Below, piece after piece: positions 29,288 to 40,574 of a DNA stretch of 64,000 nt. The notes beneath the pieces were generated by a model. That model did not search any database, was not told the DNA's origin, and saw only the letters and a program-made list of their open reading frames with translations. The stretch's first letter is position 1, and each line of letters starts with the position of its first letter. The position numbers were made by a program, and so were the translations under genes. The stretch is from assembly GCF_032884065.1 (NCBI RefSeq), contig NC_088880.1:36820827-36884826 (forward strand). Direction: 5' to 3'. This stretch comes from Artemia franciscana (Eukaryota > Arthropoda > Branchiopoda > Anostraca > Artemiidae).

Positions 29288-30690
29288 TTAACTGCGTAAA
29301 ACTTGCGAATATACAACATTCTTCACTGTCCAATTGTCGCTGCATATAAATAGATTGTCAGGTTTACCGACCCTCGAACATGCAACGTACAATTGTCCAT
29401 GGGAAAAACAATCAGTATTAAGATCTATACCACATTTTTCTAATGATTGACCTTGAGCTTTGTTAATGGTGATTGCAAATGCTAATCGAATTGGGAATTG
29501 CAATCTTTTAAACTGAAAAGGCAGATCCGTTGGAATCATGGGAATGCGAGGAATAAGAACAGCCTTACCCTCAAAAGGCCCTGTCAAGATTGTCGCCTCT
29601 ATTAGGCTTTCCATTGTTTTTTTTACGGCAAGTCGCGTGCCATTGCAAAGCTTTGGTGGGTTGATATTTCTTAAAAGTATTATTGGTACGCCTATTTTTA
29701 GTTGTAGCACGTGTGGTGGAAACCCTGAAAGATATATGGAATTTAAAAATTCAGATGGATAATTAACCGCTTCATTTGGTTCCAAAACTGTGTCGACTGA
29801 CTTGCAAAGGACTGCCTGGTCTCGAATCTTGGTCAAAACAATATTGTTGATTTCGTGGACGTCTATATTTTTGGGTGCGAGAATCGCTCTTTCACTTAGC
29901 CATTTATTATTTTTATAATTTTTTAGAATATTCGGAAATACTTTTTCAATCAATTCATTTTTGGACGTCACTAAACTACAGAAATCAGCAGGTAGTTGTA
30001 TACGTCCTGAAATTGAGTCTATCGTATCATAAATGTCTTTTTGTTCCGACGTTAACTTGTAAATGTTATTTTGTACATACGACAATAGATCACTCGTACT
30101 GTACCTTTGTTCACGATCCAATTCTACACATGTCGAAACAGCAGCGATACGGTTAGGTGAAGGCATTCCCAAATCCTGAAGAGGTTTGTTTGCCATACGT
30201 ACGCACAAATCTTCTATAATAACTAAAGTGTCGTTATAAATTTCTGATGTAAAATCAAAAGTCATTTCTGACGTCTCTAACTGTTTTCGATGGAGTATAT
30301 CTTCGGTTATTTTTGACTTATATTTTTCCCATAACTCTGTAGGAGCTGATGGAGAGCAAGTGTACGAATTTGACTTGGGGTTGACGTTTCGCACGCGTCA
30401 TTGATGCAGTTATCCCAGTGTTGGTCATTCTCCAATAAATTCAGAGCTTGGCATGCACTACGGTAAGTGTCATGTATAGTACCGTTTACAGTTCTCAAAT
30501 ACTCAAAGGAGGTCGGACCGGGTACATTCACCAAAAGCAGGCGTAGAAGAAGCATTCATGTTGATTGGGGTGAACGGTGTAGAGTCTTCCTATCGTGGTA
30601 TCTTTGAAGATGGTAGGTTGGCCGTAAACCCACTGGTTATCTACTTCGATGGTGGTACCGTTGCCATTGTAGGTTTTTCAGTCATTTTAC
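29288..30690 (-). pseudogene. Helitron Rep-helicase remnant of copy A
   Basis: The main open stretch (30394-29288, 368 codons) matches the helicase half of Helitron RepHel proteins from the CSPSAPTELWEKYKSK region to the true C-terminus ([36 protein letters not shown]). An overlapping frame (30555-30307) gives the preceding LLLVNVPGPTSFEYLRTV part. Between SEQKDIYDTI and DSISGRIQLPADF about 190 residues are absent. These include Walker A, Walker B and motif III, all present in the copy at 62111-63841. Upstream, sequence near NGTTIEVDNQW is joined straight to GQPTIFKDTT, another internal deletion. The protein could not hydrolyse ATP. It is a decayed transposon gene with no host role visible. 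Confidence 0.88.
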
Positions 30691-31015
30691 AATTAGAAAT
30701 TTCTCTTTCAACGGTCTTCTTACAATTAAAAATTTGTCTTTGAACGATATTCTTAAATACCTGTGTCCTGGTCGTCATTTATATTCCCTGTGTCCCGGTA
30801 GTCATTTGTGTCCCGGTATCCCAGTCTATAATTTCTCTTTTTTCTTTTTTCAGTTTTCTTTTTCTTCTTTATTTTTCAGCTTCACTATGAAGTACATATC
30901 GCCGAACCTTTGTTTTTTTAACTAAAATCTGGTAGTCATTGATTACCTTATCCAAGTCAAAATCCCAAACCCAATCATCATCGCTATCATTTTCAGTTTT
31001 AATATGTTTTGACTC

Positions 31016-31180
31016 TCACTGTCCAGGTGGATCTTCATCTAACTGCGCGGTTTTGAGTTCTTTAGCCTCAAGCCTGTTTCCTTGCTGTTCTTTTGATTCC
31101 TCGGCACGCTTTCTTTTCTGACTTTCTCTATCAGCAGCAAGTTTTTTGGCATAGACTCTCTGAGCATCTTCATCAGTCAT
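31016..31180 (-). CDS. Helitron N-terminal leader reading frame (54 aa)
   Basis: ATG at 31180 opens a 54-codon frame starting MTDEDAQRVYAKKLAADR and rich in Lys, Arg, Glu and Gln. The same start is found at 61728 in the other coding-competent Helitron, so it is the ancestral start of the family's first protein. The basic and acidic residues suggest a nuclear protein or the N-terminus of RepHel. It ends at a stop inside PPGQ and does not reach the Rep domain, so it is a truncated remnant. TATA-like TTATATAAG lies about 50 bases upstream. Confidence 0.5.
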   Translation of the reverse strand: MTDEDAQRVYAKKLAADRESQKRKRAEESKEQQGNRLEAKELKTAQLDEDPPGQ

Positions 31181-31490
31181 TGTAAACTTAAACATTAATA
31201 GAATTCTACGCGAACATATGTCTTATATAACTTTAATGACGTCACCTTCAAAGCAAAAATGATGGCAACTAATTTCATGACGTCAGCCGAAACATGACGT
31301 CACCTGATCCACGATCCACAGATCCACAGACAACTATTTTTATATATATAGATACTAGCTGTTGGGGTGGCGCTTCGCGCCACCCCAACACCTAGTTGGT
31401 GGGGGCGCTTCGCCCCCCCCCAAGCCCCCCCGCGCGCGTAAGTCGTTACGCGCCATTGTAGTTGTGTCCCTATGTCCCACCTGTGAATAT

Positions 31491-31493
<3 letters not shown>

Positions 31494-31586
<93 letters not shown>
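31494..31586. repeat. (TA)n microsatellite within a Helitron
   Basis: About 46 TA units between the subterminal GGTGGGACA region and the helicase tail of copy B. Confidence 0.97.
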
Positions 31587-31588
<2 letters not shown>

Positions 31589-31790
31589 TTTTAACTACGT
31601 AAAACTTGCGAATATACAACATTCTTTGCTGTCCCATTGTCTTTGCATATAAATAGATTGTCAGGTTTACCGACTCTTGAACATGCAACATATAATGGTC
31701 CATGGGAAAACAATCTGTATTCAGATCTATACCTCATGATTCTAATGATTGCCCTTGAGCTTTGTTGATGGTGATTGCTAATCGACCATT
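31587..31790 (-). pseudogene. Helitron helicase C-terminal fragment of copy B
   Basis: On the minus strand it codes in patches for [28 protein letters not shown]-like sequence and NVVYSQVLR-like sequence, the end of the RepHel helicase also seen at 25691 and 29288. The frame is not continuous. Upstream is minisatellite rather than helicase, so only the tail survived. Confidence 0.7.
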
Positions 31791-31939
31791 CCCTGTCCCG
31801 GTGTCCCGGTCGTCATTTATATCCCCCTGTTTCCCCCGGTGTCCCCGTTGTAGTTGTGTCCCTGTGTCCCGGTCGTCATTTATATTCCTTGTGTCCCGGT
31901 CGTCATTTGTATCCCGGTGTCCCGGTCTGTATATACATT

Positions 31940-33525
31940 CGTTTTTTAGTTTTGTTTTTCTCCTTTATTTTTTCCTTTTTTTTCTTTTTTAGTTTATTTA
32001 GATTTTTAGATTTTTTAGTTTTTCTATTAGTTTTTAGTTTTTTTTTCTTTTTTTTGTAGTTTTTACCTTCTTTTTAGTTTTGTTAGTTTTTTTTTTACTT
32101 ATGTCCTGGTCGTCATTTATACTCCCTGTGTCCCGGTGCTTTGTTGATTGCTAATCGAACATTCCTTTTGTCCTGGTCGCTTTCTCTTTGAGTGTCGTCA
32201 TTTATTTTTTTCTTTTTTAGTTCTTTTAGTTTTTACCTTTTTTAGTTTTTTTTAGTTTTTTAGATGAAAATTTTTTTTAGTTTTTTCCTTTTTTTCTTTT
32301 AGTTTTTTATTGGTTTTTACCTTTATTTAGCTTATTTTTCAGTTTTTTCCTCTTTTTTATTTTTTTTTGTTTTTTATTTTTTATTTTTTTTTTAGTTTTT
32401 TACCTTTTTTTTAGTTTTTTTAGTTTTTTTAGTTTTTTAGCTTTTTTACTTTTTTTATTAGTTTTTAGTTTTTTTTTGTAGTTTTTGCCTTTTTTTAGTT
32501 TTTTCAGTTTTTTTTTTAGTTTTTTATTGGTTTTTACCTTTATTTTAGCTTATTTTTCAGTTTTTTCCCTTTTTTTTAGTTTTTAGTTTTTTTTAGTTTT
32601 TTACCTTTTTTTAGTTTTTTTAGTTTTTTAGCTTTTTTATTTTTTTTTATAGTTTTTAGTTTTTTAGTTTTTTAGCTTTTTTTATTAGTTTTTAGTTTTT
32701 TTTTGTAGTTTTTGCCTTTTTTTAGTTTTTTCTTTTTAGTTTTTTTGTAGTTTTTACCTTCTTTTTAGTTTTGTTAGTTTTTTTTTACTTATGTCCTGGT
32801 CGTCATTTATACTCCCTGTGTCCCGGTGCTTTGTTGATTGCTAATAGAACATTCCTTTTGTCCTGGTCGCTTTCTCTTTGAGTGTCGTCATTTATTTTTT
32901 TCTTTTTTAGTTCTTTTAGTTTTTACCTTTTTTAGTTTTTTTAGTTTTTTAGATGAAAATTTTTTTTAGTTTTTTCCTTTTTTTCTTTTTAGTTTTTTAT
33001 TGGTTTTTACCTTTATTTTAGCTTATTTTTCAGTTTTTTCCTTGTTTTTAGTTTTTTTTTATTTTTTATTTTTTTTTTAGTTTTTTACCTTTTTTTTAAT
33101 TTTTTTAGTTTTTTTTAGCTTTTTTACTTTTTTTATTAGTTTTTATTTTTTTTTGTAGTTTTTGCCTTTTTTTAGTTTTTTCAGTTTTTTTTTTAGTTTT
33201 TTATTGGTTTTTACCTTTATTTTAGCTTATTTTTCAGTTTTTTACTTTTTTTTAGTTTTTTTTAGTTTTTAGTTTTTTTAGTGTTTTACCTTTTTTTAGT
33301 TTTTTAGCTTTTTTATTTTTTTTATTAGTTTTTAGTTTTTTTTGTAGTTTTTGCCTTTTTTTAGTTTTTTTTAGTTTTTAGCTTTTTTATTAGTTTTTAT
33401 TTTTTTTTGTAGTTTTTGCCTTTTTTTAGTTTTTTTAGTTTTTTAGCTTTTTTATTTTTTTTTATTAGTTTTTAGTTTTTTTTGTAGTTTTTGCCTTTTT
33501 TTTAGTTTTCTCAGTTTTCAGTTTT
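31940..33525. repeat. T-rich low-complexity tract with 690-bp duplication
   Basis: TTTTTTAGTTTTTACCTTT-type sequence for 1.6 kb. The block around ACTTATGTCCTGGTCGTCAT occurs at 32097 and again at 32787, with about 200 matching bases on each side and a single noted change (AATCGAAC versus AATAGAAC). No coding sequence is seen. Confidence 0.9.
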
Positions 33526-33606
33526 GTCACCTGATCCAGTTTTTTCAGGTGACGTCACCTGATCCATCCACAGATCCACACACAGACAACTTATTTTTAT
33601 ATATAT

Positions 33607-33609
<3 letters not shown>

Positions 33610-33690
<81 letters not shown>

Positions 33691-33692
33691 GT
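33610..33692. repeat. (TA)n microsatellite
   Basis: TA tract in which Helitron copy B is inserted. It continues beyond a short GGTGGGGCATGGGGG-containing Helitron-like remnant (33695-33762) as a second tract at 33764-33843. Confidence 0.96.
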
Positions 33693-33694
33693 AT

Positions 33695-33757
33695 ATATCT
33701 CTATTCACAGGTGGGGCATGGGGGGGGCATGGGGGGCACGAAGTACCCCCCCATACA

Positions 33758-33762
<5 letters not shown>
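33695..33762. mobile_element. Diverged Helitron 3'-end remnant
   Basis: CTCTATTCACAGGTGGGGCATGG-like start resembles the subterminal CTATTCACAGGTGGGACACA of the other copies. A G-rich run and a GGGGGCACGAAGTACCCCCC hairpin follow, but CTAG is missing. Old or truncated. Confidence 0.45.
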
Positions 33763-33763
<1 letters not shown>

Positions 33764-33837
<74 letters not shown>

Positions 33838-33843
33838 TATATC
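33764..33843. repeat. (TA)n microsatellite
   Basis: About 38 TA units. A 21-base poly-A run follows at about 33873-33895. Confidence 0.97.
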
Positions 33844-33952
33844 ATGAAAAGAGAAATCACCAATGCAACAGCACAAAAAAAAAAAAAAAAAAAAAGGAGA
33901 CAGAAGGAGAAAAGGAAGACTGTTTTCCTAAATTATATATATATATATATCA

Positions 33953-34056
33953 TAGTAGTTGTGGTGGTCGTATGACCAGTGGTAGCAGCAATAGTGTTGT
34001 ATTAGTAGTAGTAGTAACAGTAGTAGTAGCAAATTAATAGCAGTAGTAGCATATAG
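33953..34056. repeat. GTA/GTG trinucleotide microsatellite 1
   Basis: Imperfect GTAGTAGTAGTAACAGTAG run. Open frames of Ser or Val runs across it are produced by the repeat and are not genes. Confidence 0.85.
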
Positions 34057-34261
34057 ATGCTGCCTTGTGGTCAGTTGAATACCCCCCTCAAGTTGCCTCA
34101 GAAGTTTCATCCTGATACGGTAAGCAGTTTCAAAAATATTGCTGATACGTCTGTATCTGCAATATGTGGGCATATAGTATATTTTGATTTAGTTCAAATT
34201 CCCCTCAACGTTTCCCCAGATGTTCATTTCAGTACTGTCAGCCTTGGTAATTTTTGCTACA

Positions 34262-34376
34262 GAAGCAGTAGTTTTAGTGGTAGTAGTGGTAGCAGTAGTA
34301 GTGGTAGTGGTAGTGGTAATAGTGGTAGCAGTAGTAGTGTTGGTAATTGTAGCAACAGTAATAATAGCAGTGTGCA
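34262..34376. repeat. GTA/GTG trinucleotide microsatellite 2
   Basis: Second imperfect GTAGTGGTAGTAGTGGTAG run. The 200 bases between the two runs (ending about 34260) are non-repetitive and probably part of a dispersed element with GTA repeats at both sides. Confidence 0.85.
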
Positions 34377-34599
34377 AATATTGCCTTGGTCAATTGATCA
34401 TCTCTCTTATCATTTTCTGAAAATCCCAAATTAAAATACTTAGTCATTCCTGAGTTAAGCCTTTTGACCACCCGTGTGCACATAACGTGTCTTGAGTTAG
34501 TTCCATACTCCCTTCAGCATTCTCTGAGAGGCTCACCTGAATACCCTCCATCTTTTTGGAAAGTAAAGTTTAAACATGCCCTCCTTTCTCAATAACATA

Positions 34600-36100
34600 A
34601 AATATACGTAAACAACGAACGAATTGCCTAACTTACAGCCCTTGCCCTGAGGGATCTAGGGGGGGAGGAGGGTTGTCATTACCAAAGATAAAGCTACTGG
34701 ATCTTCCAACAATGCTGAACAAAATAGCCCTCTTTAAATCTTGATTGGATGCATTTTAGGCAGTTTTGGGTGTGGGAGGGGCTGGTTGCCCTCCAATTAC
34801 TTTTGAGCTTTGTCCGAAGTTTATACGACAACGGAGTCCATAGAAACCTTATACGCCCCTGCGACCTAACTTAAAACCCCTGCCTCTATGCTTCGGGTGG
34901 TTATGTCAACCCTGGAGGTTAAAATAGTTATATCAGTATTTATATCGAATGTATTTGAGAGAAAAATAACGTGGGTGGAGGTGTTAGTTGCCCTCTTATC
35001 ACTTTTGGCTCTAAAAAAGGGGCACTAGAGCTTTTGATTTCCAATCGAATGATCCCCTTCTAAAGTTAATGCGACCACACTTTCCATGAAAACTTTATTT
35101 GTTAATAATGGGCATCTAGTATAGCTTATAGCCCTTACCCTAAGGACTATGACAGAGAATGTTCATCCCCAACTACCTAATAACTGGATCTTTCGACTAT
35201 ACTAAACAAAATGGTTATATCACAAAATCTTTAAACAGAAACATGGAAATAATAAGAAGTTGATAGTGGAAAAGAGCAAAGAGCACGAGAGAATGGCTGA
35301 TTGCCCTCAAATCACCATCGGCCTCTAAAAAGGGTTTTAGAAAGTTAAGTTTACAATTGAATGTGCCAATTCCCAACCTTCTACAACCATCCCTTCCAGA
35401 CAGTGACCAGGGGAAAAACTTTTTTTTATGTCAGGTCACATATTTTTTGTTCTATATTTCGATCCTCCTTGTATAGGACCGTAAGGATATAAGTTTTAAG
35501 ACCATCAGGAAAAGGTTCGGGGTGTTTCTTGGGGACGAAGGTGAAATACTTTTTTTTTCTTCAGTAGGCTCTTCTTAGTCCAACGAGCCATGGCTGCAAA
35601 TTTTGAATTTATTAGGAAAGTTTTTCTCTGCCTTTTTCTTAATTTCATCCCCCCCCCCTCCCAAACTCTTACAACATAACGTGTGATACTTTTCACCCAG
35701 AGACAATCTCAGAAAGTTTAAACCTAGTTGCACAGCCGAAATCAGACAATCTCTCATTTATTCTATTATTAAACCTATTGTGTAAACGATTGGCATTTTG
35801 CATTATTTATAGCCCTTGCTCAAGGGTCTCTTGGGGTCATAGCATCCCTGGTGGAATATTAATTGGAACTTTTGATCATTCAGAACAAAATGGTAGTCCC
35901 AAAATCTTGATCCTTAATCCAGAATCTTGGGGTGCTACGGGTTTGTCGAGTAGAAAAACAGACCATGGAAGGGGGCTAGTTGTCCCTTCCCCAATCACCG
36001 TTAAATCTTAAAAAATCCCTAGAACTTTAAATTCCTATTCAAATATACTTTCTCCTAAGCTTTTTCGACTACTTTTTCCACACAAAGTGGCTAGGTGAAA
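34600..36100. repeat. Degenerate dispersed repeat, several diverged units
   Basis: Similar word series recur in order: (C/T)TTATAGCCCTTRCCCT near 34628, 34868, 35116 and 35807; ACTAAACAAAATGG-like near 34716 and 35200; TGGTTGCCCTCCAATYAC-like near 34786, 34985, 35298 and 35965; and CTCTAAAAARGG near 35010 and 35322. The spacing is 240-320 bases for most. No intact reading frame. Looks like an old dispersed or tandem family; its class is not recognised. Confidence 0.5.
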
Positions 36101-37480
36101 AAGATAGTGATAATTTAAAAATGCATATGGTTCTTTGCTTAGGTAGTGCTAAAGTGCTTTTGTGAAAAACAAAAAAAAATCTTGTTTTGTCCTGCTCATT
36201 TAGTGTAGTCTAAGTTATTTATATCCCTTTTGTTTTGGAAAAATTATATACAGGATGTTCGTTGTTTAACTAAAACAAATCATTATGATAGAAAACAAGC
36301 ATTTGACATTGGAAAAGACAATGTTTATCAACTATTGTCAATAACGTTAGTTTTATGGCGAGTACACATTTCTCTTCAGGTGTGTTTGACAAATAGCGAT
36401 TGCCATAGGAGGTTTTGTGTTTGGATTCCAGTAAATAAATGTTGATTCTGACTAAAATTTTTGGGGAAATCATCCTATCGGAGGACGTATGCATTCAAGC
36501 TTTTAGACTAAATTCATTATTGAAATTCGATGAGGGCTGATCTTACAATTTCTGCTAAAAATTTCAATGTCAAGGTTTTAAGTTATCAAAAGCTTTTCCT
36601 AAATCTTCCTTAACCTTCAAGGAGCATGCATCCTTTCAAGGACCAGGATATTCTTAGGCTAACTTGTAAAGAACTCGTTAATACGCTGGATGTTTATCCC
36701 CCCCCCCAAAAAAAAAAATAAATACTTTTATGATTTTTGGGAGACAATTGTTACAACACTTCACAGTGCCTGGTGCATTGGTGCTTATTCTAAAGTGTAC
36801 TGAAATGTTATAATTCCCCTGTCTACTGTAGGTGGGGTAAAGATGTAATGATTAGCCTAATTACGAACGATGAAGGTCTTAGTCATTTCGATAAACGAAA
36901 AACCTTCCCAATAAATTCAATGCAACGATGTAACACTGATGACTCGAAAAACGAACAAAATTAGAATTCTGGAAATGTTCATCCAATTATGATTTGTTTT
37001 TTCTATTTTTTTTTTATAGATGAAGTAGATAAATAGTATATAATACTGTTTTCATATTAGTTTAGTATAGTGAAGGGTCTCAAGTGGTGATTTTTTTTTG
37101 CTTGCCATACAACAAGCCATGCAACAAATGGCATACAACAAGCCATAAAGCTTTTTGACAAATTTTTCTCTTTTTAGTTTTTGTTTTTTGTGTTATTTTT
37201 ATATTAAGTCCCTCTGTCTCGAAAAAAATAGTTCTGCCTATGAAAAATTTGTCAAACGATTAAGTGACACAGATTCATCTTATGATCCTATATTTGAACT
37301 AAGAGTCTATGAAGTTAACGTACGAATGTAACGTTCGAAGAGTACGTTATCGTAAATATGACTAAAGACTCTTATTAATTTCCATTGTCCAATATGAACA
37401 TATTAATGAGCTACGCTATGTAAATATGACTAAAGACCATTGTCCAATATGAACATTATTAATGAGCTATGCAAAAATTG
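36101..37480. other. AT-rich region, no gene seen
   Basis: No convincing frame on either strand. Contains a C-run/A-run (36698-36718) and a near-duplicate pair CCATTGTCCAATATGAACAT at about 37382 and 37437 with shared flanks. It precedes the coding-like segment at 37.5 kb. Confidence 0.5.
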
Positions 37481-37522
37481 GAACGGCTGTCCGGGATGTA
37501 GCTATTTTTGGCATCGATGGAG

Positions 37523-38510
37523 ATTCATTGGAGATTCATCGATGGAGACTCGTTGGTCAGTGATATAGCAAGGGGTGTTGAAAATACTATCCCATCTGTT
37601 TGCAAAAATAGTATTTACAAAAACGAAATTGAGCTTCAAAATATTATGAAAGAAATTGAGCCCTTGAGTGTGAACGTAGTTTATAAGTTTGACAGCGTGA
37701 ATTCAGCCTATCAATTTTACGTCTTTCATTTTAATTACCAAACAATAAGGATCCCAGAAAAATTTTTACCCGGGTTTTATACCCTGTTCCTAGTTTATAC
37801 CCTGGTTGTAACCTCCAGTGAATTGACAGTTTGATTGAGTAGCTGCGTTGCAATGATGACTCAAAACATCTCTTTAAAGATCTATATATTGTAATAATTA
37901 TCTATAGACTAATTATATTATTGTTGGACAAAGTTATCGGCAATTTTGACGAATACAAGACCACTGACATTTTATACAAAAAGAGAATGTTTATAATTGA
38001 GCTTATAGACATTGATTTGAAGGAATATCTGGAAGACCGGAGGAAAAAATTAGAGACAGCAACAGTAGAAGAGGTATCTCACATGCTGAAAGAAAATTAT
38101 CTTCCTTCTAAAATCAAAATCTCTCAATTCTCAGCTTTGGTCCAAACTTTGGTTTTCATAATCGAGATGAAACTATTTCCCTTTATTTTAATTTATTTAT
38201 ATTATATTTCCCTTTAATTTATTTTATTTGTGTTTTTGTATTTATATTTCCCTTTATTTTATTTTACTTTATCCCTTTATTTTATTTATATTTCCCTTTA
38301 TTTCCCTTTATACCAGTGGTCTTTCAAAATACTTCCTGCTATAAATTAGGCTATCCTGTATGGACATATGAAACAAAAGGTAGCCCTTTTATAAAAATTA
38401 TTGATGAAGAAGAAGAAACTTCTAATATCCTTGATAACGAAAAGTTTCAGATGAAAATTGAAGAACTGGAAAATGAAAACGGTACTTTTCTGTTGTAGCG
38501 ACCCCACTCC
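37523..38510 (+). pseudogene. Unrecognised gene fragment, paralogue of the 44.2-46.0 kb locus
   Basis: Three coding-like stretches: 37523-37834, 37921-38217 and 38317-38498. The first has SLVSDIARGVENTIPSVC, SIYKNEIELQNIMKEIE and FYVFHFNYQTIRI. The second has NFDEYKTTDILYKKR, IDLKEYLEDRRKKLE and LVQTLVFIIEMKLFPFI. Each block lines up in order with the minus-strand locus (LLAEIANHFKTSSPEIC, FREIERLN, FYFFYFRYHFVRV, NFDDYKKIVVICGK, LVETLIFIIETILFPII). The third stretch follows a CCAG acceptor-like site and is acidic (EEEETSNILDNEK). No ATG start or complete gene is visible. It could be exons of a real gene, or a truncated duplicate lacking the first 150 residues of the other copy. Function unknown. 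Confidence 0.45.
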
Positions 38511-38643
38511 AGAATTACGCTGTGTAAAACTCGAGAACAAACCTAGAACCGGTTTTTTCATCTGTCTATATTAAGAGGCAATTAGCTTACGCTCAGTGAA
38601 AAACAAGTGGAGGGGGACAGAATACATTAGACTTATATAATTC

Positions 38644-38813
38644 GGGCTATATATTTGCACATTAGGGGAAGGGGTAAGGGTAAAGTATTTGGACAGCAAT
38701 AAGTTAGAAAACAATTCTTACTTTATAATATGCAGAATAATTGTGGCTGACACATTTTTCTATGCAGACTCACTATGCCGTACCCCCTCCCCCTAATATG
38801 CAAATATATATCC
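38644..38813. repeat. Inverted repeat / small foldback element
   Basis: Arms of about 34 bases: GGGCTATATATTTGCACATT continuing through AGGGGAAGGGGTA (38644-38678) is matched in reverse complement at 38781-38813. About 100 bases of spacer lie between. Fits a miniature inverted-repeat element; target duplication not resolved. Confidence 0.5.
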
Positions 38814-38819
38814 CAAATT

Positions 38820-40560
38820 TGTTTCTAAAGTATTATATTTTCATCATGTTTTAGTATTTTTCTTTTGGATTAACTTAACTTGAAAATTGGGACTACAAAG
38901 TGATTATAAGGAAATCAAAGAAAAGAGAGCAGAATAGGGAAAAACCATGGACAAAGATGTATATTGCCCCATTGTTGGGTGCCTGCCAATAAATTTTGAC
39001 CCTTAATAGGGATATAAGAGTTCTAATTTGAGACTGAGTGACCCCTTTCCAGTTTTTAATAAACGATTTTTCTATGTGATTTGGTTGGAGTAAAAAAAAA
39101 AAGAAATCAAATTCTTCGCAGTAACTATTAAACATTAATAGTGTAAGTATATTATTAATTAGCGCAATTATTAGTACACAAGAAAGTTCGTACAATTACA
39201 GAAAACACAAGGAAAACAGCTTAATAAAAATCTTACGGACGATAAGGAATCAATCGTTATGTTGAGGTTGCATAACAGCCTTTAGAAACAAAGGTCCCGA
39301 AACGACATGACCAACAACACGTGGTGTGAATGATGGGCCTGGATTGGGGAATAATGCAGATCATGTTAACAGTATTTAATAGCGACCCCTGGGCAGCCCA
39401 AATATATTTTTATGAGTGATTTCCTTTATCAAATATTTTTTTCGAGAAGGACTGTCTAGGGATTACGGAGTACGCTCGTCGTGCCAATGAAGATTACTCT
39501 TGGGTTAAACCCCAATAACAGGTGATCGCAAATTTCATTCAAGTCCCCTGGAATGTTTGACAAACTTGTTCTGCTTATCGACTTGGTTCGCTAAACCCAA
39601 CAAGCCAGTTATGAGTTTGATCCACTCCTATATAAAGTGACCACCCAGGGCAGGACTGGATCTAAGGAGAGGTTTGGGCCGTGTGGGTGCCTGTGGCTTT
39701 CGTGGACAGCCTCGCTAACAAAAATCTTCACTTACAAGAGCAGGGTTGAGTTTCTCTTTGGGATCTCGATTGTCAAGCCCGTAGCCAGGACAAGGCTGTA
39801 TGTAGATACATGGGAGTTGGAGGGTTATAGAATTAACTTGGCTTCCAGAGAGTGGAGTTGACAGGGTAGGCCTCCAGGAAGAGAGGGGACGGCCAGTGTT
39901 GACTCACCTAACTGGCGGCTTCGTAGGACCCTCTTCTGCATAGTTTTGAGATTGTCTGTCCTATCCATGTTCTTTTCTTAAATAGACGTTTGGAAAATAC
40001 GGCCTACTCCCTGAGGGAGGAATGATGTTTATGACTGAAGTAGAGAGTATAGACGGATGAGAGTTCTGCGCGGAAACTCTTCCTTAGGCGTAGCTTAGGT
40101 TGCGGCCTGGGGACAAATAATAACGCACAAAATAAGGGACAATTTTGGCAATAATATACCGTCATTTTTTGTTTTGTCGTTTAAAACTTACTGCATTTTG
40201 TTTTATTTTGCATGCAATTCAATTGCTCTTTTTTAGAGTTTTTTCCTAAAATTAATTAAAAATAAATTTATTCCTACAAAAAAAAATCCTGAAATATATT
40301 CCCTTTCACCCAACTTCAACTGCTATTTGGGTTTCTGCCCTCCCCCCCCCCCTTGGAGAGTTTTCTACCTGTGCCCTTATTGAGATTAGTGCGTTAATTA
40401 GACTGATTTACAAGAGCTGCAGATTCCAAATGTGTATTTTTGCTTTGCCAGAGATGGTAGGAAGATTTACTGAAGATTTCTTAAATCCTGCCAAAAAATT
40501 GACTCGATTAATACTTGGTTTTCAAAATTTGTCTATTTTATACTTTTTTTCCAAAAAGAA
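38820..40560. other. AT-rich region with dispersed-repeat fragments
   Basis: No supported gene. The 95 bases at 39894-39988 (from CAGTGTTGACTCACC) recur with one mismatch at 51461-51555, next to the histone unit, marking a dispersed repeat. The section 39640-39890 before it is GC-richer than its surroundings and may belong to the same element. A C-run lies at 40340. Confidence 0.5.
39894..39988. repeat. 95-bp dispersed segment, copy 1
   Basis: CAGTGTTGACTCACCTAACT through AAATAGACG. Differs from 51461-51555 at one base (CTTCG versus CTTTG). Flanks differ completely on the right (here TTTGGAAAATACGG). Confidence 0.85.
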
Positions 40561-40574
40561 AAAAAAACACACCC

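Larger units (their letters stand above)
28732..31352 (-). mobile_element. Helitron copy A (2.6 kb, internally deleted)
   Basis: Read on the minus strand it starts TCTATATATATAAAAATAGT at 31352, has TGACGTCA palindromes, a small ATG-started reading frame (31180-31016), remnants of the Rep-helicase protein and the GC hairpin, and ends CTAG at 28732. Near its 3' end (28890-29280) a second start-like segment (CTATCTATCTATATAAAAAC) and a second helicase tail are nested, so it is a mosaic of at least two related copies. It lacks the Rep HUH region and helicase Walker motifs and cannot be autonomous. Confidence 0.8.
31355..33609 (-). mobile_element. Helitron copy B (2.25 kb, filled with T-rich repeats)
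   Basis: On the minus strand it begins TCTATATATATAAAAATAAG at 33609, with GTTGTCTGTGTGTGG and GGTGACGTCACC, and ends with the hairpin and CTAG at 31355. That end is separated from the 5' TC of copy A by only TA, so copies B and A are head-to-tail in one TA target. The middle is 1.5 kb of A-rich DNA (T-rich on +) and minisatellite. The only coding trace is a helicase tail at 31586-31790. A 690-bp direct duplication lies inside. Non-autonomous. Confidence 0.78.

Noticed and set aside
33928-34483. Ser-, Val- and Thr-rich frames on both strands
   Set aside because: Products of GTA/GTG trinucleotide microsatellites.
35778-36494. Frames of 60-77 codons in the degenerate repeat region
   Set aside because: No similarity to known proteins, no compositional bias, and they overlap diverged repeat units.
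39637-39861. A 74-codon frame (MTTQGRTGSKERFG start)
   Set aside because: Lies in a dispersed repeat next to the 95-bp segment; no evidence of coding.
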